In this document: positions 49,650 to 59,128 of the stretch, in pieces | Layout: each line of letters starts with the position of its first letter | Numbering within the stretch: position 1 is the first letter of the stretch | Source: Afipia sp. 1NLS2 | GTDB taxonomy: Bacteria > Pseudomonadota > Alphaproteobacteria > Rhizobiales > Xanthobacteraceae | Reading direction: 5' to 3' | Length of the DNA: 64,000 nucleotides | Assembly: GCF_000178995.1 (NCBI RefSeq) | Contig: NZ_ADVZ01000002.1 | Span: 310,001 to 374,000 of the forward strand | Notes under the pieces: generated by a model | Database searches by the model: none | The model's input: the letters and a program-made list of their open reading frames with translations, nothing else | Told to the model about the DNA's origin: nothing | Program-made: the position numbers and the translations under genes

Positions 49650-50105
49650 TCAGGTTTTCGCCGCAAGACCGATCCGGGCGGCGAGGCCCTGGATCGCGAG
49701 CCTGTAGCCCTCGATACCGAACCCGCACAAACTCGCGAAAGCTGCCTTTGCGATGAAAGATTGGTGACGGAAACGTTCGCGTGCATAGACGTTCGAGACG
49801 TGAACTTCAACCGTTGGGATTTGTACGCCAACAAGGGCGTCATGGATCGCAATCGAGGTATGCGAATAGCCGCCAGCATTGATGATAATGCCAACGGCTT
49901 TCTTGGCCGCGGCCTCTTGGATGAGATCGACGATTTCACCTTCGCGGTTGGTCTGGCGGCAGACGGCCTCCGCGCCAAAGCGGCTGGCGGTGTCGCGGCA
50001 CAGCTTCTCGACGTCGGCGAGGGTATGATGACCGTAGATTTCAGGTTCTCGCGTGCCCAGAAGGTTCAGGTTCGGGCCGTTGAGCACGTAAATCGTCTTG
50101 GTCAT
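49650..50105 (-). CDS. aroQ: Type II 3-dehydroquinate dehydratase
   Basis: 151 residues; dehydration of 3-dehydroquinate in the shikimate pathway. [19 protein letters not shown], the flexible lid ([15 protein letters not shown]), [17 protein letters not shown] and [19 protein letters not shown] are all present. Start ATG 50105 gives [12 protein letters not shown], with AGGGA upstream. It is followed by accB, the usual aroQ-accB-accC order in this group. Confidence 0.95.
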   Translation of the reverse strand: MTKTIYVLNGPNLNLLGTREPEIYGHHTLADVEKLCRDTASRFGAEAVCRQTNREGEIVDLIQEAAAKKAVGIIINAGGYSHTSIAIHDALVGVQIPTVEVHVSNVYARERFRHQSFIAKAAFASLCGFGIEGYRLAIQGLAARIGLAAKT

Positions 50106-50307
50106 CCGAATGCTGATCCCTGAAATCGCGAGATGCGCCAAAAAGCGAAGCGCTGCCGGGGGTTATAGGTAATCTTAACCCGCGAGGGAAGCCTTTCTGC
50201 CGCGCCTTGGGGATAGGCAGGTTCCCGCCGCGGCGGAGAAAACCCCGTAAAAACCACGCAAATCTTTGATTAACCAATGTCCAAGGTCGGACCTGTGCGA
50301 ACCCGAC

Positions 50308-50345
50308 AAAGGCCCGCGCCGGTCTTCTGCCGGGCGCGGGCTTTT
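50308..50345 (-). terminator. Terminator of the DsbA-like gene
   Basis: GCCCGCGCC / GGCGCGGGC stem (9 bp) with a GC-rich loop and short A/T runs on both sides, 18 bases past the stop at 50363. On the minus strand the hairpin ends in CCTTTG, a weak U-run. Confidence 0.6.
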
Positions 50346-50362
50346 GAATGCAGAATTGAGGA

Positions 50363-51127
50363 TCAGCAGCTTTCCTTGCCGCAGCGGGCCAGCGCGACCT
50401 TCTTGGTGAGGTCGGAGAGCCCGACCGCGCCAACCACGACATCCTTGCCGATCACGTAGCTCGGCGTGCCGGTGAGGCCCATGTCCTCGGCGATCTTGAA
50501 GTTTTCCTTCAAGGTCTCGTTGATCTGGGGGCTGGTCAGATCCTTCTCGAGCCGCGCCATGTCGACACCCACTTCCTTGGCGACGGCGAGCGCGCGTGCC
50601 TTGTCGGCCTGACCGTGGCCGCCCAGTAGCTTCTGATGGAATGCGAGATATTTCTTGCCCGACGGGTCCTGCATGTGCACGGCGATCGCAACGCGCGCGG
50701 CTTCAACTGAACCGGGGCTGAGCACCGGAAATTCCTTCAGCGTGACGCGCAGGTTCGGATCGAAGTTGATCAGGTCGAGCATGTCGCCCATGGCGCGCTT
50801 GCAGTAACCGCAATTGTAATCGAAGAACTCGACGAAATTAACGTCGCCCTTCGGGTTGCCGAGCACCACGCCATGCGGGGAATTGAACAGCGCATCGGCG
50901 TGCTTCTCGACAGCGGCCTTCTGCTTGGTGACTTCGGCTGCAGCCTGGCGGCGGCCGAGTTCTGCGGAGGCCTCTTCCAGCACTTCGGGATGAGCGATCA
51001 GATAGTTTCTGACGACCGTCTCGATGTCCTTGCGTTGCGCATCGGTGAACGACTGCGCTGACGCGGCGATGGGAAGGCTCACGGCAAGCGCGAGAGCGAA
51101 TGGTGTGAGCGAGCGAAGGGACAGCAT
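50363..51127 (-). CDS. DsbA family thiol:disulfide interchange protein
   Basis: 254 residues from ATG 51127 (AAAGGAG upstream). A signal peptide (to IAASAQ) is followed by a helical N-terminal segment typical of the Com1/ScsC-like branch. The thioredoxin fold has the active site CGYC in FFDYNCGYCKRAMGD near residue 107 and a cis-Pro in GTPSYVIGKD. A C-terminal Cys pair (ARCGKESC) is unusual. It forms or isomerises disulfides in the periplasm. It lies immediately downstream of the M48 protease gene in the same direction. Confidence 0.88.
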   Translation of the reverse strand: MLSLRSLTPFALALAVSLPIAASAQSFTDAQRKDIETVVRNYLIAHPEVLEEASAELGRRQAAAEVTKQKAAVEKHADALFNSPHGVVLGNPKGDVNFVEFFDYNCGYCKRAMGDMLDLINFDPNLRVTLKEFPVLSPGSVEAARVAIAVHMQDPSGKKYLAFHQKLLGGHGQADKARALAVAKEVGVDMARLEKDLTSPQINETLKENFKIAEDMGLTGTPSYVIGKDVVVGAVGLSDLTKKVALARCGKESC

Positions 51128-51156
51128 GGAGACTCCTTTGGGCCGGTAGGGCGGCG

Positions 51157-52563
51157 TCAGTTCTTGATCGATTTCGTATTGACGATGTCGTCGGCACGAA
51201 CCCATCCGGGCGAGCCGATCGGAAAACGGGTCTTGGCGCGAGAGGCGAGGTCGCGCGCGGTCTTGTGGTCGCCACGCAGATAGGCGGCATTCGCTGCGGC
51301 AAGATCGGCGTCTGCAAGGTCGCCCTTGCGGCCATAGGCCATGGCGATTTGAGTGTAGCCGATAGGGGCCTCGGGTTCGCGCGCCAGCGCCGCCTTGAGA
51401 ATCGAAATAGCCTCGTTTGCGTAGGCCTTATTATCCGACGCCACCAGCGCCTGACCAAGTAACATCTCAATGAGCGGCGCCTGATGCGACAGTTGGACCG
51501 CTTTGCGGAAGGGTGCGATGGCCTCCGTGGGACGGCCTCCTTCAAGCAGCGCCTGTCCTTTTAGCTCGTAAAAATACGGGTTGGCAGGCTCGACCTTGAT
51601 AAGCCCATCGATCTGGGTGATGGCGCTGCGCGGATCGCCATGAAGATAGGTGGCGATGGCTCGGGCGTAGCGGGCTGGCAGGCTGTTGTCGGACATCGGG
51701 TAGCGGCGATACACGGTCTCGGCGCGCTCCATGAAGCCAGAGACCTTCGCGCGCATCATATCGTGGCGGTGTTGAAGCGCCGGATCGTCCTTCTTGTTCC
51801 AGTAAGGACTCGATTTTGCGAGTCCGTCGAGAGCCTCGACGCGCTCGGCAGGCATCGGGTGCGACTGCATGTAAGGGTCGGCGCCGTAAGCGGAGAACAG
51901 GCTCTCGTTCTGGAATCGCTTGAACGTCTCGTACATGCCTTTCGTGGATTGTCCGGTCGCATTGAGGAATTTGACGCCAGCCTTGTCGGCGCTTTCTTCC
52001 TGCTGGCGCTGATAGGACAACAGCGAGCGCATGATCATGGATTGCGGAGCGGCAACCGCCGCAGCACCACCGGCGCCTGCACCCGCTCTTGCACCCGCGA
52101 CCGCCGCGCCGACGCCGAGCAGCATGGCGACGATCATCTGCGTTTGCGCGTTTGCGATCTGCTGGCGCATCTTTGAAAGATGGCCACCTGCAAGGTGGCC
52201 TGTTTCGTGGGCGAGCACGCCGATGAGCTGGTTCGGCGTTTCCGATTTCAGCAGCGCGCCATAATTGACGAAGATGCGTCGGCCGTCGGCGACGAAAGCG
52301 TTGAAGCTCGGGTCGTTGATGATGACGACCTGGATGTTCTGCTTCTCTAGCCCGGCGGCGCGCAGGATCGGCCGGGAATAGTCGCGCAGCAGTTGCTCGG
52401 TTTCCGTATCCCGCAGCAGGGGCGGCCCTTTCTTGGTATCCGCCGAAACCGGGCCTAGGACAGGCCAACTCGTCAGCAACAGCGCCACTGACGTGAGCGT
52501 CGCAATCGCGCGACGGGCGAAGCCGGGTCGGGCCGGTGCGGTCTGGGCGGTAAGTAACGTCAT
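51157..52563 (-). CDS. M48 family metalloprotease with TPR region (BepA-like)
   Basis: About 468 residues from ATG 52563; ATGs at 52584 and 52641 are alternatives. A signal segment (RRAIATLTSVALLLTSWPVL) is followed by the zinc peptidase: HETGHLAGGHL near 120 carries the HExxH-type motif, and the third ligand Glu is in QQEESADKAG. The C-terminal half is tetratricopeptide repeats. BepA-like enzymes degrade misfolded outer-membrane proteins or help their assembly. It is divergent from the aminotransferase gene. Confidence 0.88.
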   Translation of the reverse strand: MTLLTAQTAPARPGFARRAIATLTSVALLLTSWPVLGPVSADTKKGPPLLRDTETEQLLRDYSRPILRAAGLEKQNIQVVIINDPSFNAFVADGRRIFVNYGALLKSETPNQLIGVLAHETGHLAGGHLSKMRQQIANAQTQMIVAMLLGVGAAVAGARAGAGAGGAAAVAAPQSMIMRSLLSYQRQQEESADKAGVKFLNATGQSTKGMYETFKRFQNESLFSAYGADPYMQSHPMPAERVEALDGLAKSSPYWNKKDDPALQHRHDMMRAKVSGFMERAETVYRRYPMSDNSLPARYARAIATYLHGDPRSAITQIDGLIKVEPANPYFYELKGQALLEGGRPTEAIAPFRKAVQLSHQAPLIEMLLGQALVASDNKAYANEAISILKAALAREPEAPIGYTQIAMAYGRKGDLADADLAAANAAYLRGDHKTARDLASRAKTRFPIGSPGWVRADDIVNTKSIKN

Positions 52564-52707
52564 GGGCGCGGCAGGCAAATCCATCTGGTGCGAGCCACCG
52601 GCAATGGAGTGCAGCGGTAGCGCATGGTAAAGACTGTTCAAGGGACGGAATGCGGCGGGAGCGCGGCGGCGTTATCGAACCGCACCTGGCCAGTTCCGTT
52701 TTCAATC

Positions 52708-53913
52708 ATGGGCATAGCAGATTTCATGCGGGATGGGAGAATTCGCTCCACGACGGAGCTTTTGACGGCCTCGCGCCGGGGCGATGTTCCACCGTTCATG
52801 GTGATGGACGTGATGGCGGCGGCGGCCCGAATCGAGGCCGCAGGCGGCCATGTGATCCACATGGAGGTCGGCCAGCCTGCGTCACCAGCGCCAGCGACGG
52901 CACGGGCGGCAGCCAAGGCTGCGATCGATACCGGGCGGCTGGATTACACCTCGGCACTGGGCATCCCGTCACTGCGGCAACGGATCGCGCGCTACTATCG
53001 TGAAACCCATGGCCATGACGTCGATGCCGAGCGGATCGTCGTCACCACCGGTTCGTCGAACGCCTTCATCCTGGCGTTTCTGACGCTGTTCGAGCCGGGC
53101 GACCGGGTGGCGGTGACGCTGCCGGGTTATCCGCCGTATCGCCATATTCTGACGGCTCTCGGCTGTGAGCCGGTGCCGATCGAAACCACCGCCGCAACCC
53201 GCCATGCGCTGAGCGGTGAGATGCTGCTTGCCGCGCATCGCAAGACGCCTCTCAAGGGCGTGCTGGTGGCAAGCCCGGCCAATCCTACGGGCACGATGAT
53301 GAGCCGCGAGGCGATGGCGGAATTGATGGCGGCCGCCGCCAGCGAGAACATCCACTTCATTTCTGACGAAATTTATCATGGCCTCGATTACGCGTTTGCC
53401 GCGACCACGGCGGCGGCGTTGTCGGACGACGCCCTCGTCATCAACTCCTTCTCGAAATATTTCTGCATGACGGGCTGGCGCGTCGGCTGGATGGTGGTGC
53501 CAGCGCCGCTGGTGCGGCCGATCGAGCGGTTGCAGCAGAATCTGGCGATCTCGGTGCCGACGCTTTCGCAGATCGCGGCGGAAGCCGCGTTCGACGGCAA
53601 GACCGAGATGGATGCGATCAAGCACGGTTATCAGGATAACCGCCGCCTGCTGATTGAGGGATTGCCGCGCGCGGGCCTCGACAGTTTTCTGCCCGCCGAT
53701 GGCGCATTCTATCTCTATGCAGATGTCTCACGTTTCACGAACGACAGCTTCGATTTCGCCCGCCGCATGCTGGAGGAAGCGCATGTCGCTGCAACGCCCG
53801 GCATCGACTTCGACCCGGTCCACGGCAAGTCATTCCTGCGCTTCTGTTACGCAGGCTCAAAGGCGGAGACGGAAGAAGCCATTGCGCGGATTACGCAATG
53901 GTTGAGGCGTTAG
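52708..53913 (+). CDS. PLP-dependent aminotransferase, class I/II
   Basis: 401 residues of fold-type I. Landmarks are QPASPAPATARAAAK near 62, DYTSALGIPSLRQRIARYYR, SSNAFILAFLTLFEPGDRV, the PANPTGTMM loop, DEIYHGLDYAF, the PLP Lys in NSFSKYFCMTGWRVGW near 255 and RFCYAGSKAET at the C-terminus. It resembles aspartate/aromatic-type aminotransferases, but substrate is not assigned. Start ATG 52708; the upstream open frame is not conserved, and ATG 52726 is also possible. Confidence 0.88.
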   Translation: MGIADFMRDGRIRSTTELLTASRRGDVPPFMVMDVMAAAARIEAAGGHVIHMEVGQPASPAPATARAAAKAAIDTGRLDYTSALGIPSLRQRIARYYRETHGHDVDAERIVVTTGSSNAFILAFLTLFEPGDRVAVTLPGYPPYRHILTALGCEPVPIETTAATRHALSGEMLLAAHRKTPLKGVLVASPANPTGTMMSREAMAELMAAAASENIHFISDEIYHGLDYAFAATTAAALSDDALVINSFSKYFCMTGWRVGWMVVPAPLVRPIERLQQNLAISVPTLSQIAAEAAFDGKTEMDAIKHGYQDNRRLLIEGLPRAGLDSFLPADGAFYLYADVSRFTNDSFDFARRMLEEAHVAATPGIDFDPVHGKSFLRFCYAGSKAETEEAIARITQWLRR

Positions 53914-53958
53914 GGTAGCTCGTCTCACCTCTCCGTTGAGGAGAGAAATGGATGGCTC

Positions 53959-54007
53959 AAAAAGAACCCGGCTCAAGGAAGCGATCCTTGGCCGGGTTCT
54001 TCTTTTT
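53959..54007. terminator. Bidirectional terminator between aminotransferase and rne
   Basis: A long stepped hairpin: AAAAAGAACCCGGC pairs with GCCGGGTTCTTCTTTTT, with an inner stem CAAGGA-AGCGA-TCCTTG. Tails are A-rich on one side and T-rich on the other, serving both convergent genes. Confidence 0.9.
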
Positions 54008-54028
54008 ATTGTCTGAAGCGGTGCGCGC

Positions 54029-56953
54029 TTATTCAGACCGGCGCGACCACCAGCCCATGCGGCGCGGCGCGGAGGGCGCAGGCTCGGCAGGTGACTGCGG
54101 CTCGGACGGCTCAGGCGAGGCGACCGGCGCCGGTGCCTCGGGCGCAGGCGTGTCGCTGAAGAAGAAGCTGACCTTCTCGCGCACGGTGGAGCGGCGCGGA
54201 GTCTTTTCCTCGTCATGCACGGGAGCCGGAGTCTCGTCCGCAGCCGGTGCGGATGGCTGTGCAGCCTCTGCGGCTTCCTCGACCGCGGGCTCGAATGTCT
54301 CGGGCTGCGGTGCCTCAAAAGATGGCATGCCGAGATCGCGCGGTTCTTCGTGCGGTTCAAACGAGGAATCCGCTTCGGTGTCATTGCCGGAAGCGGCTGC
54401 TTCCTCGCCATTGGCATTGTCATGATTGCCACGGCGGCGGCGGCCACCACGACGGCCACGACGGCGCGGGCGACGTTCGCCATTGTCCTGATCGGCACGC
54501 GCGGGAGCGGCGTCGGACTCGTCCTCGCCATCCTCGCCGGTTTCGACCTGAGATTCTTCGCCGGAAACGGCATCGTCATTGGCAGGAGAGGCCTGTGTGG
54601 CATCGCGGCCTTCGCCGCCACGGCCGCGTCCGCGACGGCGGCGACGGCGGCGGCGTGGTCCCTCGTCGCCTTCGCCGCGGGCCTCAGTCGTCTCGGCATC
54701 TGCGGTTTCGCCGTTCTCGGCCTCAGCTTCGACGTCTTCCTCGAAGAACTCGTCCTCGTCGTCGAACTCTTCGACTTCGACCGGCTGCGCGGCAACACGC
54801 GCGGCGAGGAGAGCCTTGGCAGCCTCGGTGGTGTGCACCTGTTCGCCGCGCTCGATGATGAAGGCTTGCTGGCCGTTCACCGTTGTGTCGGCGATCACCG
54901 ACAGCGTCACCTGGAAGGCTTCTTCGAGGTCGCGCAGATGGCCGCGTTTGTGGTTGAGAACGTAGAGCGCCACATCGGTGCGGGTGCGCACCGAGTAATT
55001 GTGGGTGCCGCTCTTCATCAGTTGCTCTTCAAGGCTGCGCAGCAGTTGCAGAGCGACCGACGAGACGGAGCGGACATGACCGGTGCCGCCGCAGGTCGGG
55101 CAGGGCTCGGTGGAGCTTTCGAGCACGCTGGCGCGGATGCGCTGGCGCGACATTTCCAGAAGGCCGAAATGCGAGATGCGCCCGACCTGGATGCGCGCGC
55201 GGTCCTGCCGCAGGCAATCGCTCATTTTGCGTTCGACTGCGCGGTTGTTGCGCTTCTCGTCCATGTCGATGAAATCGATGACGATCAGGCCCGCGAGGTC
55301 GCGTAGCCGCAACTGGCGGGCGACTTCTTCGGCGGCTTCGAGATTGGTTTTGAGCGCGGTGTCCTCGATGTGATGCTCGCGCGTGGAGCGGCCCGAGTTC
55401 ACGTCGATCGAGACCAGTGCTTCAGTCTGGTTGATGACGATGTAGCCGCCGGAACGCAGCGTCACGGTCGGCGAGAACATCGCATCGAGCTGGCTCTCGA
55501 CGCCCATCCGCGAGAACAGCGGTTGCGTGTCGCGATAGGGCTTCACGGCGCGGACGCTGGATGGCATCAGCATCTTCATGAAGTCGCGCGCTTCCTGATA
55601 ACCGGCATCACCCGACACCAGCACCTCGTCGATCTCCTTGTTGTAGAGATCGCGCAGCGAGCGCTTGATCAGCGAGCCTTCCTCGTAGACGAGGGTAGGG
55701 GCCTGCGACTTCAGCGTGAGGTCGCGCACCGTCTCCCACATGCGGATCAGGTATTCGAAGTCGCGCTTGATTTCCGGCTTGGTGCGCGAGGCACCGGCGG
55801 TGCGCAGGATGATACCCATGCCTTCCGGCACGTCGAGGTCCTGCACCACGTCCTTGAGGCGGTTGCGGTCCTGCGCCGAGGTGATCTTGCGGCTGATGCC
55901 GCCGCCGCGTGCGGTGTTCGGCATCAACACGGCATAGCGTCCGGCGAGCGACAGGTAGGTCGTAAGCGCCGCGCCCTTGTTGCCGCGCTCTTCCTTGACC
56001 ACCTGCACCAGCATCACCTGGCGGCGCTTGATGACTTCCTGAATCTTGTACTGGCGGCGCGGGCGGAAGGCGCGCTCCGGCACTTCTTCCAGCGCGTCGT
56101 CGCCGCCGACGGATTCGACCTGTTCTTCTTCCTCGGCCTCATCGTCATCCTCGTCTTCGTCGCTGTGGGCGACGGACGATTCAACATGCTCGCTTTCGGA
56201 GTGTTCGTGGTCGGCATACGTGTCGTCATGAGCCTCGTCGTCAGACGCATGGTCATGATCGTGGTCGTGGAGGTGTTCATCGTCATGATGGGCGAAATCG
56301 CCCTCAGGCTGCGCCGCGGCAGGCGGATCGAAAAACGGATCGTCGATGCTTTCGTCGGCCTGGTCGCCGTAGTCGTTGCCTTCGATGCTCGGCAGCGGTT
56401 GTGCGTTCGCACTCGGCACTACCGAAGGCGCGACGGAGGCGGGCGTCACGCCATCTTCCATCGGTTCGTCGTCATAGCCATAGCCGCCGAAAGGCTGCGG
56501 CTCGGTTGAATCGTGCGGGAAGGCCGGCGGCGCGTCAGCGGCTGGTGGGCTGCCCTCGACGATCGCGCTTTGCACGCGCTCGCCACGGTCGCGACGGCGC
56601 GAATTACGATGGCGGGAACGGCGGCGGCTTGCGCGGTTCTCGTTTTCCTCTTCGGCCTCGCGGTGCGCGCGCTCGTCGGCCTCGATCAGGGCCTGACGGT
56701 CGGCGACCGGGATCTGGTAATAGTCGGGATGGATTTCGCTGAAGGCAAGGAAGCCGTGGCGATTGCCGCCATACTCAATGAACGCAGCCTGGAGCGAGGG
56801 CTCCACGCGCGTGACCTTGGCGAGATAGATGTTGCCGCGAAGCTGCTTGCGTTGTGCGGATTCGAAATCAAACTCTTCGACGCGATTGCCGCGAACCACG
56901 ACGACCCGGGTCTCCTCCGGGTGGGTGGCGTCGATCAACATTTTGTTGGGCAT
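54029..56953 (-). CDS. rne: Ribonuclease E
   Basis: About 974 residues from ATG 56953 (MPNKMLIDATHPEETRVVVV). The central RNA-degradation endonuclease has an S1 domain split by a large acidic/His insertion (roughly residues 90-300, with HDHDHDHASDDEAHDD). Catalytic features follow: SLAGRYAVLMPNTARGGGIS, the RNase E/G core with VDVNSGRSTREHHIED, IVIDFIDMDEKRNNRAVERK and the zinc-link CPTCGGTGHVRS. An Arg-rich disordered tail with RRRRRRRRGRGRGG ends in RRMGWWSRRSE, the PNPase-contact GWW motif of alphaproteobacteria. It organises the degradosome. Confidence 0.95.
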   Translation of the reverse strand: MPNKMLIDATHPEETRVVVVRGNRVEEFDFESAQRKQLRGNIYLAKVTRVEPSLQAAFIEYGGNRHGFLAFSEIHPDYYQIPVADRQALIEADERAHREAEEENENRASRRRSRHRNSRRRDRGERVQSAIVEGSPPAADAPPAFPHDSTEPQPFGGYGYDDEPMEDGVTPASVAPSVVPSANAQPLPSIEGNDYGDQADESIDDPFFDPPAAAQPEGDFAHHDDEHLHDHDHDHASDDEAHDDTYADHEHSESEHVESSVAHSDEDEDDDEAEEEEQVESVGGDDALEEVPERAFRPRRQYKIQEVIKRRQVMLVQVVKEERGNKGAALTTYLSLAGRYAVLMPNTARGGGISRKITSAQDRNRLKDVVQDLDVPEGMGIILRTAGASRTKPEIKRDFEYLIRMWETVRDLTLKSQAPTLVYEEGSLIKRSLRDLYNKEIDEVLVSGDAGYQEARDFMKMLMPSSVRAVKPYRDTQPLFSRMGVESQLDAMFSPTVTLRSGGYIVINQTEALVSIDVNSGRSTREHHIEDTALKTNLEAAEEVARQLRLRDLAGLIVIDFIDMDEKRNNRAVERKMSDCLRQDRARIQVGRISHFGLLEMSRQRIRASVLESSTEPCPTCGGTGHVRSVSSVALQLLRSLEEQLMKSGTHNYSVRTRTDVALYVLNHKRGHLRDLEEAFQVTLSVIADTTVNGQQAFIIERGEQVHTTEAAKALLAARVAAQPVEVEEFDDEDEFFEEDVEAEAENGETADAETTEARGEGDEGPRRRRRRRRGRGRGGEGRDATQASPANDDAVSGEESQVETGEDGEDESDAAPARADQDNGERRPRRRGRRGGRRRRGNHDNANGEEAAASGNDTEADSSFEPHEEPRDLGMPSFEAPQPETFEPAVEEAAEAAQPSAPAADETPAPVHDEEKTPRRSTVREKVSFFFSDTPAPEAPAPVASPEPSEPQSPAEPAPSAPRRMGWWSRRSE

Positions 56954-57648
56954 TTTTGGACTCATGGCGGCGGACGGCAGGCCCGGCGGCTAGCGCAGCA
57001 TGCGCGGCCGGACGGCGGAACGGTCCACCTGATTCGGGGGTGAGGGGAAGGCCAAACCGCAAGGCGATGCCCCGTGCCGAATCCAGCCCGAACGTCTTCC
57101 GTTGCGCAAACGCGTCGCGTCGGATTGTCGTGGGACCTGGGAAGACCTCTTGGGAGGCCCGGATCGGCGTAACAGTGTGGCGCATCTAAGCAGCGGCCCG
57201 TCTAAATCGTTCGGCAGCGGTGTGCTGCCTTGTCTTGCCAACGGGACCAGCAGGAGCTGGGTGCATTAAAAGCCAGCCGACGTTGTGAGCGCCGGATTGG
57301 CAGTCCGCGTCCTTGCGGGCGCGAGCCGGTTGCCGTCTGGCTTCCTGTTTCTCCCGAACCTCGAACCGGCTTTCCGGACCCGGCCGCGCGCTGCGCTGGC
57401 TGGGAGGAGGGTCGGTCAATCCGTTGGGCCTCAATACATTTCGGGGCCGAACGCTGGTGCGGGAGTTGAACGCGATACAACCGGAAGTTCAAACCGTCAG
57501 CAGGCAAAACATACGGTCATTGGGGTCTTCTGGCAAGGGAAGCGTCACGCGGCTGCAACACAAGCCCGTAAACAGTGTTTCAGGGGTAAGCAGCGGTTAA
57601 CCGTGGAGTCCTATTGGGATAAAAGGGGGCGCCGAGGCGGGGGATTTC
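56954..57648. other. Long intergenic region between rne and amiC
   Basis: 695 bases between divergent genes. It presumably holds a long rne 5' leader (RNase E messages are commonly autoregulated through theirs) and both promoters. A hairpin GGCAGC-GGTGT-GCTGCC lies at 57213-57229. GC-rich short ORFs on both strands have no homology I recognise, and no tRNA, riboswitch or repeat was seen. The amiC ribosome site GGGGGA lies at 57638-57643. Confidence 0.45.
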
Positions 57649-58965
57649 TTGAAAAGCTGGACGAAAATCCGCGTTCTGCGGGCGATCACCGCCAGTTTTG
57701 CCTGGGCGGCGCTGTCCAGTGCCCCGGCGGCGTACGCGGTTGAGTCGGTTCCGCCACGCCCGGAAGTTGCAGCCAGCCTGCCGGTCGCATCCGATGCGCG
57801 CGTTGCGGGCGACGAGCGGCAATCGCGCTTCATCCTTGATCTCGACCGCAAGGTCGACGTGCATGGCTTCGTGCTGGCCGATCCTTACCGGGTCGTGGTC
57901 GACATGCCCCAAGTGGCATTCCGCTTGCCCGAGGGTAGCGGCAAGATCGGCCGGGGGCTCGTGCGGGCGTTCCGCTATGGCATGGTGATGCCCGGCGCCT
58001 CGCGGATCGTGATGGATTTGAGCGGTCCGGCGAAGATCGAAAAGGCATATTCGCTGGATGCGGCCAACGGTCAGCCGGCAAGGCTGGTGGTTGAACTGGC
58101 GGCGTCCGACGCGGAAACGGTGAAGCGCGAAGCGCGGCAGGCCGCGACACAAGGGTTGCGTCCCACCGTTGTCGCCGATGCTGATCCGAATGCGAAAATT
58201 CCACCGCAGAACGCCAAGCCTGAGGATTCCCGTCCCGTCATCGTGCTCGATCCCGGCCATGGCGGCATCGACAACGGCACGGTCGCTTCCAGCGGCGAAA
58301 ACGAGAAGGATCTCGTGCTTGCCTTCGCCAAGGCGCTGCGCGAGCGCATTGAAAAATCCGGCAAATATCGCGTGGTGATGACGCGCGACGACGACACCTT
58401 CATTCCGCTCGCCGAGCGCGTGAAGTTCGCCCGCGACCACGCGGCCTCGCTGTTCGTATCCATTCATGCAGACGCATTGCCGAAGGCGGAAGGCGATGCG
58501 CAGGGCGCCACGATCTACACCTTGTCCGACCGCGCCTCCGACATCGAGGCGGAGAAGCTGGCGGAGTCCGAGAACAAGGCCGACGCCATCGCCGGTATCG
58601 ACCTGACCGAGGAGCCGACCGAGGTGGCGGATATCCTGATCGACCTCACGCAGCGGGAAACGCGAGCATTCTCAAGCCGTTTCGCCAAAACCCTGATGCA
58701 TGAAATGAAGACGGTGGCGCGGATGCATAAGCATCCTCTCAAGTCCGCCGGGTTCCGGGTTCTGAAGGCGCATGACGTGCCGTCGGTGCTGGTCGAGTTG
58801 GGTTACGTGTCGAACAAGGGCGACCTGCACAATCTGGTCTCGGATAGTTGGCGCGAGAAAACGGCTGGTTCCGTCACCGCCGCGATCGATGCGTTTTTCG
58901 GTCCGCGTGGTGGCGCTCCGGCCACACGGATGAGCGCCGGGGCATCCGTGAGCGCGAAGCCCTGA
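57649..58965 (+). CDS. amiC: N-acetylmuramoyl-L-alanine amidase with AMIN domain
   Basis: 438 residues from a TTG at 57649 (GGGGGA five bases upstream). A signal segment (SFAWAALSSAPAAYA) is followed by an AMIN domain (residues 55-165) that targets the septum. The zinc-dependent Amidase_3 domain has DPGHGGIDNGT near 201, SIHADALPKAEG near 270 and the catalytic Glu in PSVLVELGYVSN near 380, including the inhibitory-helix insertion. It splits septal peptidoglycan in cell division. PBP1A follows about 160 bases later on the same strand. Confidence 0.93.
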   Translation: MKSWTKIRVLRAITASFAWAALSSAPAAYAVESVPPRPEVAASLPVASDARVAGDERQSRFILDLDRKVDVHGFVLADPYRVVVDMPQVAFRLPEGSGKIGRGLVRAFRYGMVMPGASRIVMDLSGPAKIEKAYSLDAANGQPARLVVELAASDAETVKREARQAATQGLRPTVVADADPNAKIPPQNAKPEDSRPVIVLDPGHGGIDNGTVASSGENEKDLVLAFAKALRERIEKSGKYRVVMTRDDDTFIPLAERVKFARDHAASLFVSIHADALPKAEGDAQGATIYTLSDRASDIEAEKLAESENKADAIAGIDLTEEPTEVADILIDLTQRETRAFSSRFAKTLMHEMKTVARMHKHPLKSAGFRVLKAHDVPSVLVELGYVSNKGDLHNLVSDSWREKTAGSVTAAIDAFFGPRGGAPATRMSAGASVSAKP

Positions 58966-59128
58966 TAGAGCCCTAGTTTGGACACAGGCTCCGCTTTATA
59001 GAGGATCGGGAAAACTGAATCGGTCGCCCGCAAGCGCCTGCCTCAGTGCTATGGTTCCGCCGCGATCCGGTCGCGCTGAGCGAGATCGCCCCGGCCAGAG
59101 GCGTCTTTAAACTGAATATGGATTGAGA

